A stretch of 64,000 nt of DNA from Pseudomonas sp. ACN8 (GCF_002303925.1 NZ_MRCS01000009.1:62001-126000); one strand, 5' to 3'; positions 8,314-17,692 are shown, numbered from the stretch's first letter. Notes: generated by a model from the sequence alone, not told the origin. A program made the numbers and translations.

Positions 8314-8991
8314 TCACTCCTGAGTCCGGACGAGACGGGATTGCAGACGGGCGATGGTGCTTTGCAGCTCATGGGGCTGGTGGGCGAACAGGTCTGGGCG
8401 CTCGGGAATCAGGCTGATGTGATCTTGTTGTTGCAGGGCGCGCTGGCACTCGGTCGTGGTGAGGATTTCCAGCGCGTAGACCCAGTTGGCCATGATCAGC
8501 AGGGCCGAGTAATGCCCGGCCTCGGTGGTCGTGGTGCAGGCATCGCTGACCAGGCGCACGCGATAACCGAGGGCGAAGGCATCGAACACACTGGTCAGCA
8601 CGCAGACGTCGGTCAGCACACCGCAGACGATCAGCGTGTCGACCTCCATTGCCTTGAGTCGTGCATCGAGGTCGGTGCGGTGAAAGGCACTGTAACGGCC
8701 CTTGTCGATGATCAATTCACCGGGCTGCGGCGTCAGCGACTCGATGATTTCCACTTGTCGGGTGCCGGCGCGGTAAGTGCCGGGGCCACCGTCGGCGGCC
8801 AGGGGTTCGCCGTAGGGCAGGTCGCTGCCGTCGGCCTGATTGATGTGGCGGGTATAGAAGACAGGCATCCGCTGACGGCGGACGGTATCGAGCAGGGCGG
8901 CGGTATGGGCGACCACTCTGTCGAGGTTTTCCAGGACGAAGGCGTCCTCCTGCTGCATGTCGATGATCAACAGCGCGTTGTTATTGTTCAT
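8314..8991 (-). CDS. Isochorismatase-family (cysteine) amidohydrolase
   Basis: A 225-residue cysteine hydrolase with the full triad in the expected places: Asp11 (in LLIIDMQ), Lys97 (IIDKGRYSAF) and Cys130 (LTDVCV). This superfamily includes RutB, nicotinamidase, N-carbamoylsarcosine amidase and biuret hydrolase, all of which release ammonia or CO2 from small amides. It is paired with an NCS1 permease, next to a luciferase-like monooxygenase, recalling RutB in the uracil Rut pathway, but the order and partners differ. The start at 8991 (MNNNNALLIID) gives the normal N-terminus. Exact substrate unknown. Confidence 0.8.
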   Translation of the reverse strand: MNNNNALLIIDMQQEDAFVLENLDRVVAHTAALLDTVRRQRMPVFYTRHINQADGSDLPYGEPLAADGGPGTYRAGTRQVEIIESLTPQPGELIIDKGRYSAFHRTDLDARLKAMEVDTLIVCGVLTDVCVLTSVFDAFALGYRVRLVSDACTTTTEAGHYSALLIMANWVYALEILTTTECQRALQQQDHISLIPERPDLFAHQPHELQSTIARLQSRLVRTQE

Positions 8992-9281
8992 TGGGCAAAC
9001 CTGATCAAGGCGAAACACGATGCACCGTACGCGCCATGCAATGGCGAGACGCGAGGTGCGTGATTGGCTGTTCGGGTGGGCTCAGTGAACTATTTGCCAG
9101 AAGCCGTTCTGCTTGGCCGCAACGCTGGCGCGCAGGCGCTTGAAATGCAGGTGCGAAGCGGTCCATCCGCCGCGCAGGTAAGCCCGCGCGGCGCAGCAGG
9201 GAAGGGCGAGTGGTGGGAGACGACCAGTCATCATTGAAATCGACCCTTGTGGGAACGCCTGCTCCCACAGGACAAATGATG

Positions 9282-9384
9282 CCTGTAGGAGCGAGCTTGC
9301 TCGCGAAAAACTTCGGGGCAACGCAGTCATTCAGATGGCGCGCGTTATCGTTGGCGTCCATCGCGAGCAGGCTCGCTCCTACAG
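9282..9384. repeat. BIME: pair of inverted REP sequences
   Basis: Two head-to-head REP units (CCTGTAGGAGCGAGC... and ...GCTCGCTCCTACAG) flank a variable 50-base linker. A related smaller palindrome (TGTGGGA...TCCCACA) lies just left at 9248-9269. The rest of the 415-base gap (8992-9406) shows no gene; it must hold the promoter for the isochorismatase-permease pair. Confidence 0.85.
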
Positions 9385-9406
9385 TTGATGTCGCAGGGCG
9401 CCGCAA

Positions 9407-10450
9407 TCAGCGGAACGCTGGCACCACGTGCTTGATGAACAGATCCAGGGATTTTTTCTTCTCCGCGTGGGGCAGGCTGTTATCGCACCAGAAGCTGAAT
9501 TCGTCGACCCCCAGTTCCTGGTAGTACTTGATGCGCGGAATGATTTCTTCCGGGGTGCCGATCATGGCGGTCGTGTGCAGGCTTTCCAGTTCGAACTCAG
9601 GGCGACCGGCGAACTTCTCTTCCGGGCTCGGCGCGAGGAAACCGTTAACCGGAGTGGTCTTGTTGCCGAACCAGGCATCGAAGGTGCGGTAGAACTTCGA
9701 GATCGCCTTGGCCCCGACTTCCCAGCCCTGCGGATCGTCGGCGGTGTGCACGTGGGTGTGACGCAGCACCATCAATTGCGGGCGCGGTACGCCAGGGTTG
9801 TTGTCGAGCGCGGCCTGGAATTTGTTCTTCAGGTCGAGGACTTCTTCGTCGCCTTTCATCAGCGGCGTGACCATGACGTTGCAGCCATTGGCCACGGCGA
9901 AGTTATGCGAGTCAGGGTCACGGGCGGCGATCCACATCGGTGGGTTGGGCTGCTGGATCGGCTTGGGCACGCTGGTGGAGGTGGGGAATTTCCAGATGTC
10001 GCCGTCATGGGCGTAGTCGCCGTTCCACAATGCCCGCACCACCGGAACCATTTCCCGCAACGCCTGGCCGCCGGAGGAGGCAGGCATGCCGCCGGCCATG
10101 CGGTCGAACTCGATCTGGTAGGCGCCACGGGCCAGGCCGACCTCCATGCGTCCATTGCTGATCACGTCGAGCAACGCGCATTCACCGGCCACCCGCAGCG
10201 GATGCCAGAACGGCGCGATGATGGTGCCGGCGCCGAGGTGAATGGTGGTGGTCTTGCCCGCCAGATAAGCCAGCAGCGGCATCGGGCTTGGCGAGATGGT
10301 GTACTCCATGGCGTGGTGCTCGCCGATCCACACGGTGCTGAAACCACCGGCCTCGGCCATCAGGGTCAGTTCGGTCAGGTCTTCGAACAACTGGCGGTGG
10401 CTGACGCTTTCGTCCCAACGCTCCATGTGTACGAACAGGGAAAACTTCAT
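9407..10450 (-). CDS. Luciferase-like FMN-dependent monooxygenase (LLM family)
   Basis: A 347-residue class C flavin monooxygenase: N-terminal MKFSLFVHMERWDES, GFSTVWIGEHH near residue 40, and a bacterial-luciferase TIM barrel throughout. It would use reduced FMN, supplied by the flavin reductase encoded just upstream at 10550, to oxygenate or open a small organic substrate, as RutA does with uracil. The flavin reductase gene ends 99 bases away on the same strand, but an operator copy (10508-10517) lies between them, so the gene has its own controlled promoter. The substrate is unknown; two permeases and a RutB-like hydrolase point to an N-containing ring. Confidence 0.8.
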   Translation of the reverse strand: MKFSLFVHMERWDESVSHRQLFEDLTELTLMAEAGGFSTVWIGEHHAMEYTISPSPMPLLAYLAGKTTTIHLGAGTIIAPFWHPLRVAGECALLDVISNGRMEVGLARGAYQIEFDRMAGGMPASSGGQALREMVPVVRALWNGDYAHDGDIWKFPTSTSVPKPIQQPNPPMWIAARDPDSHNFAVANGCNVMVTPLMKGDEEVLDLKNKFQAALDNNPGVPRPQLMVLRHTHVHTADDPQGWEVGAKAISKFYRTFDAWFGNKTTPVNGFLAPSPEEKFAGRPEFELESLHTTAMIGTPEEIIPRIKYYQELGVDEFSFWCDNSLPHAEKKKSLDLFIKHVVPAFR

Positions 10451-10507
10451 GACGCTTACCTCGGATCTTTTGTTATTGGCCCGTCGGCGCAGGGCATTGA
10501 TGATTGT

Positions 10508-10517
10508 TGGTATACCA
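10508..10517. promoter_or_regulatory. Operator copy 1 (TGGTATACCA) upstream of the LLM monooxygenase
   Basis: A perfect 10-bp palindrome followed by TAATAC, 58 bases before the LLM start. On the minus strand it reads TATTATGGTATACCA, so a -10-like TATTAT abuts the palindrome. One of six related sites in the window; matches the general TNGT-ACNA layout of GntR/FadR-type operators. Confidence 0.65.
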
Positions 10518-10549
10518 TAATACTGGATAGCTGCAACTGAAATGTCAAA

Positions 10550-11035
10550 TCAGGCCAGAACGGGCAGGGCGCCCATCTTGCCGTGGCAATACACCAGCGG
10601 GCCGGCATTCTGGTTGGGCACGATCAGGTTCTTCACCGCACCTACCATGATCGCGTGGTCACCGCCTTCATACTCGCGCCACAACTCACATTCGATGACC
10701 GCCGTGGCGTTGGCCAGAATTGGGTTGCCCAATTCGCTGAGCGTCCACTCGATCCCCAGGGCCTTGTCCTTGCCTTTGCGCGCGAAGGCATAGGCTTCGT
10801 TTTGCTGGCCGCCAGACAGCACGTGGATGGCAAAACGTTTGTTCTTGATCAACACCGGGTAGGAATCGGAGCTGTAGTTGGGGCAGAACAGCACCAGGGC
10901 CGGGTCCATCGACAGCGAGCTGAAGGCGCTGGCAGTCAGGCCGACGATTTGCCCGTCGTCATCGAGGGTGGTGATCACGGTCACTCCGGAAGGGAACGAA
11001 CCCATGACTTGTTTGTAGATGGCGGCATCGATCAT
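10550..11035 (-). CDS. Flavin reductase (RutF/HpaC-like), copy 1
   Basis: A 161-residue flavin:NAD(P)H oxidoreductase of the split-barrel FMN family. The opening FPSGVTVITTLD and ALVLFCPNYSSDSYPVL fit HpaC/RutF-type reductases, which make FMNH2 for a partner monooxygenase. The partner is almost certainly the LLM gene immediately downstream. Upstream lies operator copy 2. A second reductase at 31119-31604 matches at roughly seven residues in ten over its full length, indicating duplication within this locus. Cytoplasmic, no signal. Confidence 0.8.
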   Translation of the reverse strand: MIDAAIYKQVMGSFPSGVTVITTLDDDGQIVGLTASAFSSLSMDPALVLFCPNYSSDSYPVLIKNKRFAIHVLSGGQQNEAYAFARKGKDKALGIEWTLSELGNPILANATAVIECELWREYEGGDHAIMVGAVKNLIVPNQNAGPLVYCHGKMGALPVLA

Positions 11036-11085
11036 TGGACGGTCCTCGGATGGTGTGACGCATTTTTATGTGTTTGTAGGTCTGA

Positions 11086-11095
11086 TGGTATACCG
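11086..11095. promoter_or_regulatory. Operator copy 2 (TGGTATACCG) upstream of flavin reductase 1
   Basis: Matches the shared palindrome with one mismatch and the same TAATAC tail, 51 bases before the flavin reductase start at 11035. Part of the 316-base divergent region 11036-11351, which otherwise holds operator copy 3 and no gene. Confidence 0.6.
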
Positions 11096-11258
11096 TAATA
11101 CATCTATTGCAAGGTCTTTTTAGGTGAACCGATAAACGTATGGTTTTCGTCGGAAACTCAATGATTACGAGGCTTTCAGCTGGAAAGTGCTGGCGTGAAT
11201 CGGGCAGGATGCCGGCTCAGATGCTTGTTCAAAGACCGGATCAGTCTTGTTTAAAGTT

Positions 11259-11268
11259 TGGAATACCA
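11259..11268. promoter_or_regulatory. Operator copy 3 (TGGAATACCA) upstream of the second NCS1 permease
   Basis: TGGAATACCATAATAT, 84 bases before the permease start at 11352. It carries one change from the consensus palindrome, shared with copy 4 in front of the ABC importer; these two precede transporter genes and read in the same direction as the gene. Confidence 0.6.
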
Positions 11269-11351
11269 TAATATGGTCGGCATCTGAGGGCGGCCAGAGA
11301 GTCCCCCCGGTTTGACTTCATACAAAGATAAGAACAGACAAACTCGAGTTC

Positions 11352-12764
11352 ATGCACATGTCCCAGATGTCCCGGCAAGATCCGTTGATCGAGAACCATA
11401 CGGTCGACTACGTTCCACTCGCAGAGCGCCACGGGAAGGCCCGCGATCTTTTCACCCTGTGGTTCAGCACCAACATCGCGCCACTGCCCATCGTCACCGG
11501 CGCCATGGTGGTCCAGGTGTTCCACCTCAATCTGTTCTGGGGCTTGCTGGCGATTGCCCTCGGGCATATGGTCGGCGGTCTGGTGATTGCGTTGGCATCG
11601 GCTCAGGGGCCGTGCATGGGCATCCCGCAGATGGTGCAGAGTCGTGGTCAGTTCGGCCGCTACGGCGCGCTGCTGATCGTGTTCTTCGCGGCGTTGATCT
11701 ATATCGGCTTCTTCATCTCCAACATCGTGTTGGCGGGTAAGTCGATTGTCGGCATTGCGCCGTCGGTCCCGGTGCCGGCCAGCATCCTCATCGGTGCCCT
11801 CAGCGCCACGGCCATCGGGGTGATCGGTTATCGCTTCATCCATACCCTGAACCGCATCGGCACCTGGGTGATGGGCAGTGCCTTGCTCGCCGGTTTCCTC
11901 TATATCTTCGCCCATGACCTGCCGGCGGACTTCTTCACGCGCGGCGGATTCAACCTGTCCGGCTGGTTGGCCACGGTGTCGCTGGGCATCATCTGGCAGA
12001 TCAGCTTCTCGCCGTACGTGTCGGACTACTCGCGCTACCTGCCAGCGGATATCGGTATCACCCGGCCATTCTTCGCCACCTACCTGGGGGCGACCCTGGG
12101 CACGATCCTGTCGTTCACCTTCGGTGCCGTGGCGGTACTGGCAACCCCGGAAGGCACCGAGGCGATGGCGGCGGTCAAACAGTCCACCGGCTGGCTGGGG
12201 CCGATCCTGATGGTGTTGTTCCTGCTCAACATCATCAGCCACAACGCCTTGAATCTGTATGGCGCGGTGCTGTCGATCATCACCTCGATCCAGACCTTCG
12301 CCAGCCAGTGGACGCCGAGCATCAAGGTGCGCATGGTGTTGTCGAGCATCGTGCTGGCGGGCTGCTGCGTGGTGGCGCTGGGTGCCTCGGCGAACTTCAT
12401 TTCGCAGTTCATCGGCCTGATCCTGGCGCTGTTGCTGGTGTTGGTGCCGTGGGCCTCGATCAACCTGATCGACTTCTACCTGATCAAGCGTCGACGCTAT
12501 GACATCGCCTCGATCTTCCGTGCTGACGGCGGTATCTACGGTCGTTTCAACCTGCACGCGATCGTTGCCTACTTCATCGGCATCATCATGCAGCTGCCAT
12601 TTGCCAACACGTCGTTGTACGTCGGGCCGTACGCCAATCTGGTGGAGGGCGCGGACCTGTCGTGGCTGGTAGGGCTGGTGGTGACGTGCCCGTTGTATTA
12701 CTGCCTGGCTACACGCAATCAGTCGCAGGAAAGTCGTTCGGCAGCGCTCGGCTACACCGACTGA
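11352..12764 (+). CDS. NCS1-family permease, second copy
   Basis: A 470-residue membrane protein with about twelve hydrophobic segments and NCS1 signatures (LWFSTNIAPLP, GPCMGIPQMVQSRGQFG). It is clearly related to the permease at 6944 but diverged, so they may carry different compounds of one pathway. It is transcribed divergently from the flavin reductase/LLM genes and has its own operator copy. The start is uncertain: ATGs at 11352, 11358 and 11367 are all possible and none has a strong ribosome site. Confidence 0.85.
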   Translation: MHMSQMSRQDPLIENHTVDYVPLAERHGKARDLFTLWFSTNIAPLPIVTGAMVVQVFHLNLFWGLLAIALGHMVGGLVIALASAQGPCMGIPQMVQSRGQFGRYGALLIVFFAALIYIGFFISNIVLAGKSIVGIAPSVPVPASILIGALSATAIGVIGYRFIHTLNRIGTWVMGSALLAGFLYIFAHDLPADFFTRGGFNLSGWLATVSLGIIWQISFSPYVSDYSRYLPADIGITRPFFATYLGATLGTILSFTFGAVAVLATPEGTEAMAAVKQSTGWLGPILMVLFLLNIISHNALNLYGAVLSIITSIQTFASQWTPSIKVRMVLSSIVLAGCCVVALGASANFISQFIGLILALLLVLVPWASINLIDFYLIKRRRYDIASIFRADGGIYGRFNLHAIVAYFIGIIMQLPFANTSLYVGPYANLVEGADLSWLVGLVVTCPLYYCLATRNQSQESRSAALGYTD

Positions 12765-12831
12765 GGCAAAAACCTTTCATGTTCGTCTGAAAATGCCCGG
12801 CGCGTTGCCATAATGCTGTTCGGTTAAGGAT

Positions 12832-12934
12832 TCTGTAGGAGCGAGCTTGCTCGCGATGGACTCAAGAGCGCCGCGTTTAGCCAGTAAATACGCGTAATCG
12901 TTAACGACCATCGCGAGCGAGCTCGCTCCTACAG
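12832..12934. repeat. BIME: pair of inverted REP sequences
   Basis: CTGTAGGAGCGAGCTTGCTCGCGA and its inverted mate ending GCTCGCTCCTACAG, around a linker with CGTTTAGCCAGTAAATACGC. The same linker in inverse orientation recurs at 17822-17880, beside the decayed gene remnant. Confidence 0.85.
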
Positions 12935-12974
12935 TGAAGGCGATGTGCCGGGCATTTTTGTTTTCGCTGACCGC

Positions 12975-13595
12975 TCAGGATTGCTTGAACGCATTCAGGC
13001 CGCGTTGTACCGCCGGCCTGGCTTCGATGGTGTCGAACCAGCGCGATAGCTGTGGAAGTTGCTTCCAGTCCAGCCGGTCACGAAACGCAGTGACGATGGT
13101 GAACGCCGAAATGTCGGCCATGGAGAACTGCGCACCGGCCATGAATTCGCCCGTCAAAAAACTTTCCGCGTAGGTCAGTTGCTCGATCACCCGCAGATCG
13201 ATGATCGCCGCCGCCTTGTCCTGCCCCGCCTGGTGCAGAAAAAACGCGGCATGGCTGGGGGCGATGACATCGGTCACGAAAAAGAAATAGCGGTCGATCA
13301 CCCGGGTGCGTGCAGGTCCTGGCTGCGCCGGTGCAAGCTTTCCGGGGGCAATGGAGTCGGCGTACTGGATGATGGCATTGGACTGGTTGATGACCAGCGC
13401 CGGTGTCGTACCGTGATCGATCAGGGTCGGGACTTTCCCGGCCGGGTTAAGCGCCAGGAAGGCCGGCCCACGATGCTCCTGTGCATACAGGTCGAGCCTG
13501 CGTGCGGTGTAGGCGATGCCTGACTCTTCCAGGGCAATCGCTGCCCGCAGGCTGTTGCCGGTGTTGGCGCCGTACAGTTCGATTTGATTGTTCAT
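12975..13595 (-). CDS. Glutathione S-transferase family protein
   Basis: A 206-residue GST: thioredoxin-like N-domain (IELYGANTGNSLRAAIALEE, NPAGKVPTLIDHG with the cis-proline, QSNAIIQYAD) and a helical C-domain. The start at 13595 gives a normal GST N-terminus. Probably conjugates or reduces small electrophiles with glutathione in the cytoplasm. It stands alone, divergent from the OprD porin, with BIMEs behind it; no functional link to the catabolic genes is visible. The 355-base gap to the porin (13596-13950) shows no further gene. Confidence 0.8.
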   Translation of the reverse strand: MNNQIELYGANTGNSLRAAIALEESGIAYTARRLDLYAQEHRGPAFLALNPAGKVPTLIDHGTTPALVINQSNAIIQYADSIAPGKLAPAQPGPARTRVIDRYFFFVTDVIAPSHAAFFLHQAGQDKAAAIIDLRVIEQLTYAESFLTGEFMAGAQFSMADISAFTIVTAFRDRLDWKQLPQLSRWFDTIEARPAVQRGLNAFKQS

Positions 13596-13950
13596 GGGCC
13601 ATTGCTCTTGTCGGGACAAACAGGCAGCCGACGAACGCTGCCGATGATCTCAGTATGATGAAAATCCGCCGCACCGATATGCAAAAACAGTGATCGTCCA
13701 TACCCCTGCGCGACAAGCCTTATCCCTGCACGAAAACTACTTTCACCGCGTTTGATAATAGCCTCTCGAAATGTTTTAAGAGTTTCACAAGCCAGTCAGC
13801 CAACCTTCACCTCGAACGTCCGATGCTCATGCCACTCATCGAGCGCGCCTGTTTTCGCGCCCGTGTTGAGCGTTGCTGCGTGGGCGGCAATCGGGTCCTG
13901 GCTGGCGGTGAAACCTTCAAATAACGATAAGAAACACCCAGGAGCACCCT

Positions 13951-15276
13951 ATGTTCAAACGAGCGATTCCCACCGCAGTCCTGCTGGCCGCCGGTTCGGT
14001 GTGCGCACAGGCGGCTGACACCGCAGCCCATGGTTTTCTCGAAGACAGCAAGGCCAGTCTCTCGATGCGCACCCTGTACTTCAACAGCGACAATCGCGAT
14101 GGAGGCGCGGCCCCTTCGAAAACCGAAGAGGCGGCCCAGGGTTTCGTGTTGCGCTATGAATCCGGATTTACCCAGGGCGCGGTGGGGTTCGGGCTCGATG
14201 CCCAGGCGCTGCTCGGCATCACGCTGGACAGCGGCGCGGGGCGCCACGTCGGTAGCGGCATGATTCCTTCCGACGGCGACGGCGCGGCCCCCGCCTGGAG
14301 CAGCTTCGGCCCTACGGCGAAGATGCGCCTGGCCAGGACGGAATTTCGCTACGGCACCTTGCTGCCGAAATTGCCGATCCTTCTGGCGAACGATGCCCGT
14401 GTGTTGCCGCAATCGTTTACCGGCGCGCAGGTCACCTCGAACGACATCGATGGCCTGACGTTGACCGGTGGTGTGCTCGAGCACGCGGTAGGGCGGGCCT
14501 CGACGGACCGCACAGGCCTGTCGGTGGCCGGTAGCACGCAGGACAGCAACAAGTTCTACTACGCCGGCGGTGACTACAACCTCACCAGGAATCTCAAGAC
14601 CCAGTATTACTTCGCGCAGCTGGAGGATTTCTACAACCAGAATTTTCTCGGCCTGACGCACATCCTGCCAATCGACAGCGCCAGCTCTCTGACCACCGAC
14701 CTGCGCTACTTCCGCACCACGTCGAGCGGCGCCAACAGCTCTGCCTCCGGCCGCGCGCAAGGCTATCGGGTATCGGGTTACACCGACGACAACGACGGTG
14801 AAATCGACAACAGCACCTGGTCAGCGATGATCACCTACACACACGGTGGTCACGCGGTATCGGTGGGGCATCAACGGGTGGGCGACGGCAGCAACTTTGT
14901 CCAGCCCAACCAAGGCAGCCTGGTGGACAAGGGGGCGGGTGGCGGCAGCGTCTACCTGCCCACCGACAAGATGATCCAGAACTTTGCCCGGGCCGGTGAG
15001 CAGACCAATTTCGGGCAATACACCTACGACTTCGCGCCCCTGGGCGTGCCGGGCCTGAAAGCCTCGATCGTGTATCTGAAGGGCACGGACATCAAGGCGC
15101 AAAACGCCAGTGACCAGTCCGAGTGGGAGCGCGACATGACCCTGGACTACGTGCTGCAATCGGGCACGTTCAAGGGGGTGGGGTTCACGCTGCGTAATGC
15201 CAAGTCCAATACTGACGCCGGGCGCAATGTGGATCAGAACCGGTTCATCATCAATTACACCTTGTCGTTGTTGTAA
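13951..15276 (+). CDS. OprD/Occ-family outer-membrane porin
   Basis: A 441-residue protein with a Sec signal peptide cut after about residue 22 (AQA/ADT), then a sequence of alternating amphipathic strands with the OprD-family opening GFLEDSKASLSMRTLYFNSD and an aromatic/hydrophobic end (NRFIINYTLSLL). This family forms 18-stranded monomeric channels for small carboxylates or basic amino acids. AGGAG is well placed before the ATG. It could feed substrate to the catabolic genes but carries no copy of their operator, so that link is speculative. Followed directly by a long BIME array. Confidence 0.85.
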   Translation: MFKRAIPTAVLLAAGSVCAQAADTAAHGFLEDSKASLSMRTLYFNSDNRDGGAAPSKTEEAAQGFVLRYESGFTQGAVGFGLDAQALLGITLDSGAGRHVGSGMIPSDGDGAAPAWSSFGPTAKMRLARTEFRYGTLLPKLPILLANDARVLPQSFTGAQVTSNDIDGLTLTGGVLEHAVGRASTDRTGLSVAGSTQDSNKFYYAGGDYNLTRNLKTQYYFAQLEDFYNQNFLGLTHILPIDSASSLTTDLRYFRTTSSGANSSASGRAQGYRVSGYTDDNDGEIDNSTWSAMITYTHGGHAVSVGHQRVGDGSNFVQPNQGSLVDKGAGGGSVYLPTDKMIQNFARAGEQTNFGQYTYDFAPLGVPGLKASIVYLKGTDIKAQNASDQSEWERDMTLDYVLQSGTFKGVGFTLRNAKSNTDAGRNVDQNRFIINYTLSLL

Positions 15277-15290
15277 TCACACCACAATCC

Positions 15291-16031
15291 CCTGTAGGAG
15301 TGAGCTTGCTCGCGATGGCGGTATGTCAGGCGACATCGATGTCGAATGTGCCGGCCTCTTCCCGAGCAGGCTCGCACTGTGATTTGGGTGGTTCGCAGAT
15401 TTTGCGTACAGCCACTGGACCTGTGGGAGCGAGCCTGCTCGCGAAGGCGGTATGTCAGGCGACATCGATATTGAATGTGCCGGCCTCTTCGCGAGCAGGC
15501 TCGCTCCTACAGTGATTTGGGTGGTTCGCAGATTTTGCGTACAGCCACTGGACCTGTAGGAGCGAGCCTGCTCGCGATGGCGGAGTGTCTGTCGACATCG
15601 ATGTCGAATGTGCCGGCCTCTTCCCGAGCAGGCTCGCACTGTGATTTGGGTGGTTCGCAGATTTTGCGTACAGCCACTGGACCTGTGGGAGCCTGCTCAC
15701 GAAGGCGGTATGTCAGGCGACATCGATATTGAATGTGCCGGCCTCTTCGCGAGCAGTCTCGCACTGTGATTTGGGTGGTTCGCAGATTTTGCGTACAGCC
15801 ACTGGACCTGTGGGAGCGAGCCTGCTCGCGAAGGCGGTATGTCAGGCGACATCGATATTGAATGTGCCGGCCTCTTCGCGAGCAGGCTCGCTCCCACTGT
15901 GATTTGGGTGGTTCGCAGATTTTGCGTACAGCCACTGGACCTGTGGGAGCGAGCCTGCTCGCGATGGCGGAGTGTCTGTCGACATCGATGTCGAATGTGC
16001 CGGCCTCTTCGCGAGCAGGCTCGCTCCCACA
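15291..16031. repeat. Tandem array of six BIME units (period about 125-133 bases)
   Basis: Units begin CCTGT(A/G)GGAG at 15291, 15420, 15553, 15682, 15807 and 15940. Each has a REP, a linker with GACATCGAT, an inverted REP, and (except the last) a spacer with GATTTGGGTGGTTCGCAGATTT. Linkers come in two versions (ATGGCGGAGTGTCTGTC and AAGGCGGTATGTCAGGC). The fourth unit has lost part of its left REP. The array fills the 757-base gap between the porin and the lipoprotein; open frames across it are repeat artefacts. Confidence 0.9.
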
Positions 16032-16033
16032 AA

Positions 16034-17608
16034 TCAAGGTTGCTCGCTGCTTGCGCTCACGCGTGGTTGCTCCTTGTCCCAAAGCGCAACCAACCCACCG
16101 AAAGTCCCGACATAAGCCGTGCCATCCGGCGCCAGGGTGATCGGCGACCAGTTGTTGTCGAAGGCCTGGCCGACCCCGCTCAGTGCCTTGAATCGGGTCT
16201 GGCCGCTGGCGAAATCCAGCGCCATCAGGTACCAGGCGTTCTCGCCGTTGGCTTGCGGTTCGAAGGTGTAGAAGTACAACAGGCCGTTGCCTACCGAGAG
16301 TTTGGGGACCACCGAAGGCGAACGCTCTTTCGATTCCCAGATCCGGTCGCAGCCCGACTCATCGGTGCGGATGTCGATGCGGCTGATGCCGCCATGCACG
16401 GCCTGCCAGTCCTTTTGCGCGAAGGCGCTGGTGTAGCCGGCGTTGTTCTCGAGGATGATCGAGCGACCCCAGCCGATGGCCGAGTTGTCGGTGGCCGAGG
16501 CGTTGTGGTCGAACACCGGCAGTTTGCAGATCAGGCGGTTGCCGGCGTAGTCCTGCTCGCGGCGGTAGACCAGCAGGTTGATGCGCCCGTCGCTGTTGTC
16601 GGTGATGGTGACGTAGCGTTCGCCCAGCAGGGTCGGTGTGGTGCCGCTGCCCTGATTGATCGCGCCGACCTTGCGCCTGGTGCCACGGTCGTACACTTCG
16701 CGCCAGTCTTGCACGGGCTTGCCCTCGGCATCGGCGGCAAAGCGGTACAGGGCGTGGTCGGACACCAGATAGACACCATCGGCCGCCACCGACATGCCGT
16801 TCTGGATTTCTTCGTTGGTCAGTTGAATGCCCTGGACCTTGCCGGAGTCCGGGTTCAGGGTGCCGATGCGGCCGCGTCGAGTGATCCACCAGATCAAGCC
16901 CTGATGATCGGGCATGACCCCGGTGATGGGGTCGCATTCACCTTTGGGAAACCAGTTGGTGGGCCTCACGCAATCGTGGGGAACCTTGTCGCTCAGGTCC
17001 CAATTGCCGACTTCTTCGAACGACCACGCACCGGATTCATCCTGACGATGCACTACGCGCCGGATGTGCTGCTCGGCATCGGCGATGACCACGCGATTCT
17101 GTTCGTCGACATAGAAATAGGCGCCGGAGGTGTCGGCCATGATCTTGTCCGGGTCCAGGGTAATCAGCGCGTGGAAAGTCGACGGACGCGGCGGCAGCGG
17201 GTAGCGGGCCAGCAGTTCGAGGGTGCGTGGTTCGAGTAGTTGCAGTTCGAACTGCATCAGGTTGGCGCACAGCACCACCAGGCGACCCTGCTGATCGAAG
17301 GTATGGATCGGGCACATACCACCTGGTTTGCGGCTGCCGTCGCGGCTGCTCGTTTGCATGTCGCGGCCCAATGGACCGGGGCCCGGGTGCGAGTCGGAAC
17401 TGTAGCCGTCGGAATGCATGTAGCTGCTGCCATTGCTGGCCATGTAGGGGTTGGCGGGCACGGCACCGCTCAACGGTTGCGCGACAGCGGCACTGCCGAT
17501 CAGTGGCGGGGCATTACCGGTGCTGGCCAGCGGTTGCGGGTCATAGGGTTCGGAACAGGCACTGAGCAGGCCGAGCAGGGGCAGGGCAAGCAGGAGTGGA
17601 GCACGCAT
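16034..17608 (-). CDS. Large secreted lipoprotein, likely beta-propeller
   Basis: A 524-residue protein with a lipoprotein signal (LLSAC, Cys at about residue 18), a low-complexity Ser/Gly/Pro linker to about residue 90, and a long domain with repeated blade-like strands (for example ADGVYLVSDHALYRF, LAPDGTAYVGTFGGLVALWD near the end). The pattern suggests a quinoprotein/PQQ- or NHL-like propeller, but no metal or cofactor ligands could be assigned. GAGG six bases before the ATG supports the start. I do not recognise a named family. Cell-envelope location is the firmest inference. Confidence 0.6.
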   Translation of the reverse strand: MRAPLLLALPLLGLLSACSEPYDPQPLASTGNAPPLIGSAAVAQPLSGAVPANPYMASNGSSYMHSDGYSSDSHPGPGPLGRDMQTSSRDGSRKPGGMCPIHTFDQQGRLVVLCANLMQFELQLLEPRTLELLARYPLPPRPSTFHALITLDPDKIMADTSGAYFYVDEQNRVVIADAEQHIRRVVHRQDESGAWSFEEVGNWDLSDKVPHDCVRPTNWFPKGECDPITGVMPDHQGLIWWITRRGRIGTLNPDSGKVQGIQLTNEEIQNGMSVAADGVYLVSDHALYRFAADAEGKPVQDWREVYDRGTRRKVGAINQGSGTTPTLLGERYVTITDNSDGRINLLVYRREQDYAGNRLICKLPVFDHNASATDNSAIGWGRSIILENNAGYTSAFAQKDWQAVHGGISRIDIRTDESGCDRIWESKERSPSVVPKLSVGNGLLYFYTFEPQANGENAWYLMALDFASGQTRFKALSGVGQAFDNNWSPITLAPDGTAYVGTFGGLVALWDKEQPRVSASSEQP

Positions 17609-17692
17609 CGAAGCCTCGCGATCTTGTTATTGGTGTAATGCGTAATAAGCAGCAAACAGGCTGCGCAGGCATCGGCAGTTTGGACTAACCGG

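Noticed and set aside
11241..12557. 438-codon minus-strand open frame rich in Arg/Asp/Gln/His
   Set aside because: Antisense to the second NCS1 permease; its hydrophilic composition is the mirror of membrane helices.
15291..16031. Regularly spaced repeats that could suggest a CRISPR array
   Set aside because: Units are 125-133 bases with internal inverted REPs and nearly identical linkers, no 25-40-base spacers that differ, and no cas genes. They are BIMEs.
15839..17239. 466-codon plus-strand open frame
   Set aside because: Starts inside a REP unit and runs antisense to the lipoprotein gene, which has a lipobox and ribosome site.
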